From: Benincasa hispida
Taxonomy: Eukaryota > Streptophyta > Magnoliopsida > Cucurbitales > Cucurbitaceae
Reading direction: 5' to 3'
DNA length: 64,000 bases
Assembly: GCF_009727055.1 (NCBI RefSeq)
Contig: NC_052354.1
Coordinates: forward strand, 41,361,553-41,425,552
The position numbers were made by a program, and so were the translations under genes. This document shows, piece after piece, positions 58,513-64,000 of this stretch; position 1 is the first letter of the stretch; every line of letters begins with the position of its first letter. The notes under the pieces are model-generated. The model was not told the origin of the DNA, did no database searches, and worked only from the letters and a program-made list of their open reading frames with translations.

Positions 58513-61500
58513 GGTAAAATTGAGGAGCAAAACGACTGACACCACAACAATACGAAAATCGATAGGTTATAATTTAATGATTAAAATATCAAAATATAGA
58601 AATATAGGAATTTATGAAAATTCAAAATTCTATTAAAGTTTTCTAATTCTTTATTTGTTCTATGCTAAGATCCACCAAATGCCACTATTTATAGGCAATT
58701 TCACAAGTTGGAGGTGGAATTACATGGATACTAAAAATGTGTAATTATAAGACATGGACAACATGTAGAATGACACATGGGGTGATGGAAGAATGACAAT
58801 TGGTCTTTTAAGACATTAAGCATGGGCATCTATATTACACCTATATTATAACTTTTATAATATTAAACATTAATCGACAAAGTATTCAAATTAAATCACA
58901 AAAATGCTCAAAGTCAATGAAGTCTATACAATGTGGTATTAAATCTTGATCGACATTCTCATATTTCTATACATTTTCATATCTAAACTTGTAGGGATGG
59001 AAAATGGATATGAAGATGAAATGGTGGACGAGAATGAAAAGAGAGAAGTCATCCTATTCCCACTTAATCCTGTAAATATCTCTAATTATCGTTAAGCTAT
59101 GATCATTTTAGCTTAATGGTTAATAATTGAATTTGATATAAAATTTTCAAAACCTATCTCATTATATATATAAATACAGTCTCTGTAGTTTGATAAAATC
59201 TTTCAAAATAGTTTTGATGTTAGGGACTATTTATGAAAGTTTACCAAATCATAAGAACTATTTTACAAGATTTATCAAACCATAAGGATTAAATTCAAAC
59301 CTTTAAAAATTGTGTAGACTAAATTCCAACTTTCTCCTAACCATATAAAGACCGGAGTTGTAATTTAACCTATATATAAATATAAATTTAATATAATATA
59401 TTTAATTTTCTTACAAAATGGAAAATTGACTGTGATGAGATTTGGACTTCTCTAACAAAACAAATGCCTCCGAGTTGTGATTTTCGAATTATTTGTCTTT
59501 GGCTCTTGTTTTGCTTTTAAAAGGGCAAACCAAAGAAAATATATATCTGTCTTTAGGCATGAGTGACTTCCTTTCACAAATATATAATCAATCCCTAGAT
59601 TTCCCTTCATCGTCAACCACAGGTTTTGTTAGACCTAGGATGACCATTTTTCACACCAAATAATAATAATGAAAAATAAATATATACTTCTAGTCCTAAA
59701 AGTGGAATCAAGCTTCTATTTGGGTCTATGAAATTTCAAAAATAACTGAAGTATATTATCTGAGGTATTTTTGTCATTTCACTATAATCTATGATGTAAC
59801 GGACATTAAAGTTTTGAGAGATTATCTAAAGTATGGCCATTAGGTTGTACCAGAGAGTTTTGGATTGTGAATTTTGGGAATGATAGTTTTACTGCACGTT
59901 GATGACGGAGATTCATCGTCATCTTTTTTGCAATTCTTAATCTAGGGTTGCATGCTTAAGCATTCAAATAAGATTGATCAACTTACTTGTAGAGTGTTCA
60001 AACCTTGAGTAGAGAAGTAGTTTTCCTTATTTCATAGTCTTCGATCACAAGGTAACTTTTTCTCTCTTCTTGAAGTTGTGTTGAATTGATTTTGGGAGTT
60101 TTAGAATTTGTTATTAAGGTTTCAAATAACCAAATTATACATAATTCTTAAATTGTTAGAGTTTTCATATGAATAACATTTTAGTCCCTAGAAAATAGTC
60201 CTAAATAGATTATTAGTTGACTGAGCAGAAACTTGATGTGACAGTTAATTGACGATTTGTTAGGTATCACATGTCCATTGTGGTTGAGCAAACTCTCTTA
60301 GAGATATTTAGTTAATTTTTAAAATTTACCAATCTATTTAGCATGACTATAATATTGTGGTTGAGCCAACTCTCTTAGAGATCGCATATCCGATGTGGGA
60401 CATTTAAGGGCTGTATGATCATAACTTAGATTAAAAATCTTTCCAAGATATGGACCTATTTAAGTATGTTCATCTTGAAATATGTTTGAGTATGAAAGTA
60501 CGATTTAGACTTTGCATTTTACACACTCTTGATGTGATCAAACAAATCAAGGAGAAAGACCTACAACATGGATGATAGAATGAAATATGTTCAACTATAA
60601 GTCTACAACCAACTCTTCTGTTTCCCTATTGAAAAACTAACACTACAACATGGATGATAAAAATGCATAGTGACACTCTTATTCATCAAAAGGAATAGGA
60701 TCCTTTGGATTTTTGTACCGAACCACTTAATGAAATGGGAAGGGAAGTGAAGTGGAAAAAATGGTCGAGACTATTGGAAGGATTCTTCTTTGGATAATAG
60801 GTATCATTGTTATGGAACCGAATCCATTAGTATGGAACATTTTTTTTTCTTCGCCATATAAAATATGAATATTAAGTAATAATTCAATTCTCTTTCGATA
60901 TGTTCCTTAAAAAATTCGATTCGTGTGGATCCAGACTCTGCTTAGAAAAAACTCAATTTGGAATCTATCTATTCTATAACTACTATAGGTCACGAAATAG
61001 GTTGTCTCTCATCCTCTCCACTGCATATAGCCAATAAACTCTTTGCTTTAATGTATTTTTTTATCTTCTTTGAGTTCACGAAAAAGTTAGGACATTAAAC
61101 ATAATTCGTTAAGAATATTACTACAGTGAAAAGAACATCCGAGAAGCATTGACTCAATGTACTATAACTAATGTTTCGCTCTTAAAAATTAGGTAGGTGT
61201 AGACTTAACACACAAAATTCTTATTTGTTATTTACTTAAGCCAAAATTCTTCTTTAGATTCTTAACTTGACCAAAGAAGTTTCTTTTTTGCTTTTTAATT
61301 TTTTTTTTTATAAAAAAAACTTTGGTTTTTTGTTTGTTTGTTTCTAAACCTTTAAATTATTTCACCTTTCATTATAGGTAACCAAACACATCATAAACTT
61401 TCACCCTCTTCAATAGTGGTTGAGAAGAGGGAACTAGTTAAGTAGCACTTGAAAATCTCCACAAACACAAGGAAGAAACTACAATCAAACAAAAAGCTTA

Positions 61501-62712
61501 ATCTAAAATTTATAATCCCCATTATTTTTTTTAATTGATATTCCCCCTAAAGATAACAATGAATTATGGAAGATTAATCTACCACTTTAGCTAACAAAGC
61601 ATGTTAGGTGATCATTAAAAAAAGTAATGAACCAAAAAAGGAAAACAAAATAATTGGTACCCTATTAAAGATTGTGATGGGCCCACAATGTGAGATGAAA
61701 GTTCCATTACATAGGTTATGTCTAACTCATGAGCATGTGGAAAAACTAATGAAACTTTTTTTTTTAAAAAAAAAAAGAATATATATTTTTTGAAGCAATT
61801 GTTTAGTTTGAAAGTGCTTTTGATATAGAATAATAAAAGATTTGTCCATAAGGGTAATGGTTATGGAAGAGCATGTGAGGTTTGAGATACATTGCACCTA
61901 AAGTGGATTTCTAAAATTATTGGCTTTATGTGTAGAATTTAGAGTGTGAGATGTTTTATGCATCATATATTTGTTGTTATTGCCAATACATTTTCATATT
62001 TGACAATGATGAAATTAATCATGTTTTTTTCCCAAAGGAAAATTAATCAAGATATGTTGATGGTTTTACTTATTATTATTAGATTAAAATACCATTTTAA
62101 TCTATATAGTTTGAAATTTGTTTAATTTTAATTCATGTATTTTTAGATGTTCAATTTTTTTAAAATCAAATTGGTTAAATAATAGTACACAATGCTTATG
62201 TTGTATTCTTCTTAATGTTAGGATGGTTTAAAAAGTAAAGGAAAAATCTCTTAGTTTTGAAAGATAGGCGTGATTAGTCCCTGTGTTTTCAAAGCATAAC
62301 ATTTTAGTCCTTGAGTTTTTTTAGAATAAATGCATTTGGTTCTTAAGTTTTCAAAATGTACCTTTTTAATCTCAAGTTTTTAAGAAAAGGTTTAAAAGGT
62401 ATCCGAACTATTTTTTATTTTTATTTTATATAATTATGAAATTTTGATTTGCAAAAATATGTTTAAAAAATAATTTTAGAGAGAAAAGGTAATTCTAAAA
62501 AAATAATTTTTTAATTTAAAATAATAAAAAAATTACTACATGATCCTTTAAACATATTTTGTGAGGCCCTTCACTTTTTTCAATGTGGGATCCTCACCTG
62601 GTGCCTCCTAAGGTTCACCATTCTTGGATTGGATTCTTCTCTCCTTTTTTTTTTTTTTTTAATTTATTGAAATGCCCGGTTTAGAACTTCATGAAATTCT
62701 ATCTAAAAATTA
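58513..62712. other. AT-rich intergenic region, no gene seen
   Basis: No domain or splice-supported frame on either strand. A word tgtggttgagcaaactctctta / tgtggttgagccaactctctta recurs at about 60280 and 60358. Short frames such as 61608-61793 are low-complexity. Confidence 0.6.
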
Positions 62713-63372
62713 GAGATGGCAAAAATTCCGCAGGTTGGGTACCCGCCGTGATCGGGGTGGAGAATCTCTCGAAAATTATTAATGACCAAAGACTAGGGTC
62801 AAATCGGCGACACAAAAGTGGGTTCCCAATCAAAATGAGAGGGTATCCCCGCCTAGTCCCCAGATCCCCGAATAATCTTTTTATTATTTTAAATATATAT
62901 ATATATATTTCTATTAACTTATTTATTTATTTGGTATTTGTTATATTCTTTAATATATATGTATAATACAACAGTAGCTATATATTCATTTTTTAAAATT
63001 TCATTTCATTGAATATTTTTTTAAATTTCATTTCAATAGTATATATTAACTTTAAATTTTTCTAAACTTACAATAAAAAATCTTATGATATTTTTAAGAG
63101 TTATTAATTCAATAAATAAACAATAATACTATTAATTTATCTAAATATTTAAATTTCAATATAAATAATCAAAATTTTAAATAAAATAATAAATTATAAA
63201 TGAAATATATAATGAATTTTTTTCCCCACGCAGCGCCCAATCCTCGAATGAGGTTTCCAAACCCCACTCTGACTCTCCAAAATAAGAAATGGAGTGGGGA
63301 TGAGGAAAAACAAATCCCCACGGAACAGGAACGGATCCCCCTGCCTCGTCCCACCCCTATTGCCAATCCCAC
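62713..63372. mobile_element. Small inverted-repeat element with 9-bp target duplication
   Basis: A 660-bp element with GC-rich ends (gatggc...ggttgggtacccgcc on the left; the right end, reversed, reads gtgggattggcaataggg...ggggatccg) around a core of about 340 bp that is almost pure AT. Flanks are taaaaatta (62704-62712) and taaaagtta (63373-63381), nine bases with one mismatch. That length is typical of Mutator-like transposons, but the inverted ends are imperfect. No transposase is encoded. Confidence 0.6.
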
Positions 63373-63381
63373 TAAAAGTTA

Positions 63382-63827
63382 ATTGACAATGAGAGAATTT
63401 TGTCATATAATCTTTATACAACATTGTGAGAACCTTTAATTTTATGAGTGTAGAATCACTTCAACATTGTGTATGCCTAAGCTACTTTTATCTAGTTTTA
63501 TCATGTAGGCCAATATTGATAATATTAATGGCAAAATTTATTGTTTTTTTAAAATTTGCTTATTGTTGTCATTATTTTTTCAAATTCTTTTGTTAATTTT
63601 TTCAAAAAAGACAAGAATCAATCCCTAAGTTGTTCATTCTAATTTGGATTGGAAAAAGATGAAACATAACAATTTAATATGCGTTCAGGTTGTCAATTGA
63701 GTCTAATTTAATTTTGTTTCTTCGATCACTTAGTTAAAATTTTGAAAATTCTAATATACTTTTTTTTTTTGTACATTTGACCAACTTTTATTTATTTATT
63801 TTATTTATTTTATTAAGGTAAGAACTA
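63382..63827. other. AT-rich spacer, nothing identified
   Basis: Homopolymer-rich, with no coding or repeat structure recognised. Confidence 0.5.
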
Positions 63828-64000
63828 GGGTTGACAACGAGATTGGGACGGAGCGGAGGGACTCCCCTTCTCCATCCTTGCAGAGTATTTCCCCATCCCC
63901 ACCCCGTTGGAGAAACGGGTCCCCGCGGGATCCATTCTCGACTTTTTTTTAATATATATAATATAAAAATATTTGTAATTAATATATATATATATATATA
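63828..64000. mobile_element. Start of a second GC-ended element (runs off window)
   Basis: agggttgacaacgagattgg, then ccccatccccaccccg and acgggtccccgcgggatcc, followed by an AT/TA microsatellite at the window edge. The GC-head plus AT-core order matches 62713-63372. Confidence 0.5.

Noticed and set aside
60700..61020. Stretch that looked like possible organelle-derived DNA
   Set aside because: No organelle gene could be recognised by translation. A search against plastid and mitochondrial genomes would decide.

Overview
This is a plant nuclear window, most likely from a eudicot. It is AT-rich, packed with nested LTR retrotransposons, and holds one intron-containing host gene with normal GT-AG splice sites. 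The copia pol fragments resemble families I associate with cucurbits, but that is memory and was not checked.

Only one intact host gene is visible. It is a four-coding-exon gene at 53983-57774 (+) for a CCCH zinc-finger/RRM splicing factor of the RBM22/Cwc2 (Arabidopsis MAC5) family. It has a telo-box near its start, a probable 5'-UTR intron, a small upstream ORF, and a third intron swollen by LINE debris.

Layout. 1-2768: repetitive sequence of unknown class. 2769-21393: an old minus-strand gag-only Ty3/gypsy-type element (E) into which two Ty1/copia elements were inserted. Element A (3763-14002, minus) lies inside E's 3' LTR and is flanked by a near-perfect 5-bp target duplication. Element B (16073-~20920, plus) lies inside E's 5' LTR. 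21394-23740: another copia LTR (D) with its leader, plus an LTR scrap. 23741-33747: Ty3/gypsy remains, including a 2-kb LTR pair in inverted orientation, an RNase H scrap, an integrase C-terminus, one LTR inserted within another, and long 3' non-coding regions carrying a repeated motif. 33748-41793: copia element C, the best preserved, with pol in one frame interrupted by stops. 41794-50993: a pile of truncated copia LTRs and leaders. 52416-52846: a miniature LTR element (TRIM-like). 53380-57900: the host gene. 57900-64000: AT-rich intergenic DNA with a perfect 62-bp tandem duplication, one GC-ended inverted-repeat element with a 9-bp target duplication, and the start of a related one running off the window.

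The most unusual signal is a family of palindromic words, ctaaACGATCGTttag and variants, clustered in both the LTRs and the post-PBS leaders of the copia elements. The elements are defective: catalytic residues are lost, and most premature stops in C look like C-to-T decay. The copia copies A and C share a layout with a 2.7-3.3 kb leader and no recognisable gag. No CRISPR, rRNA or confident tRNA gene was seen.
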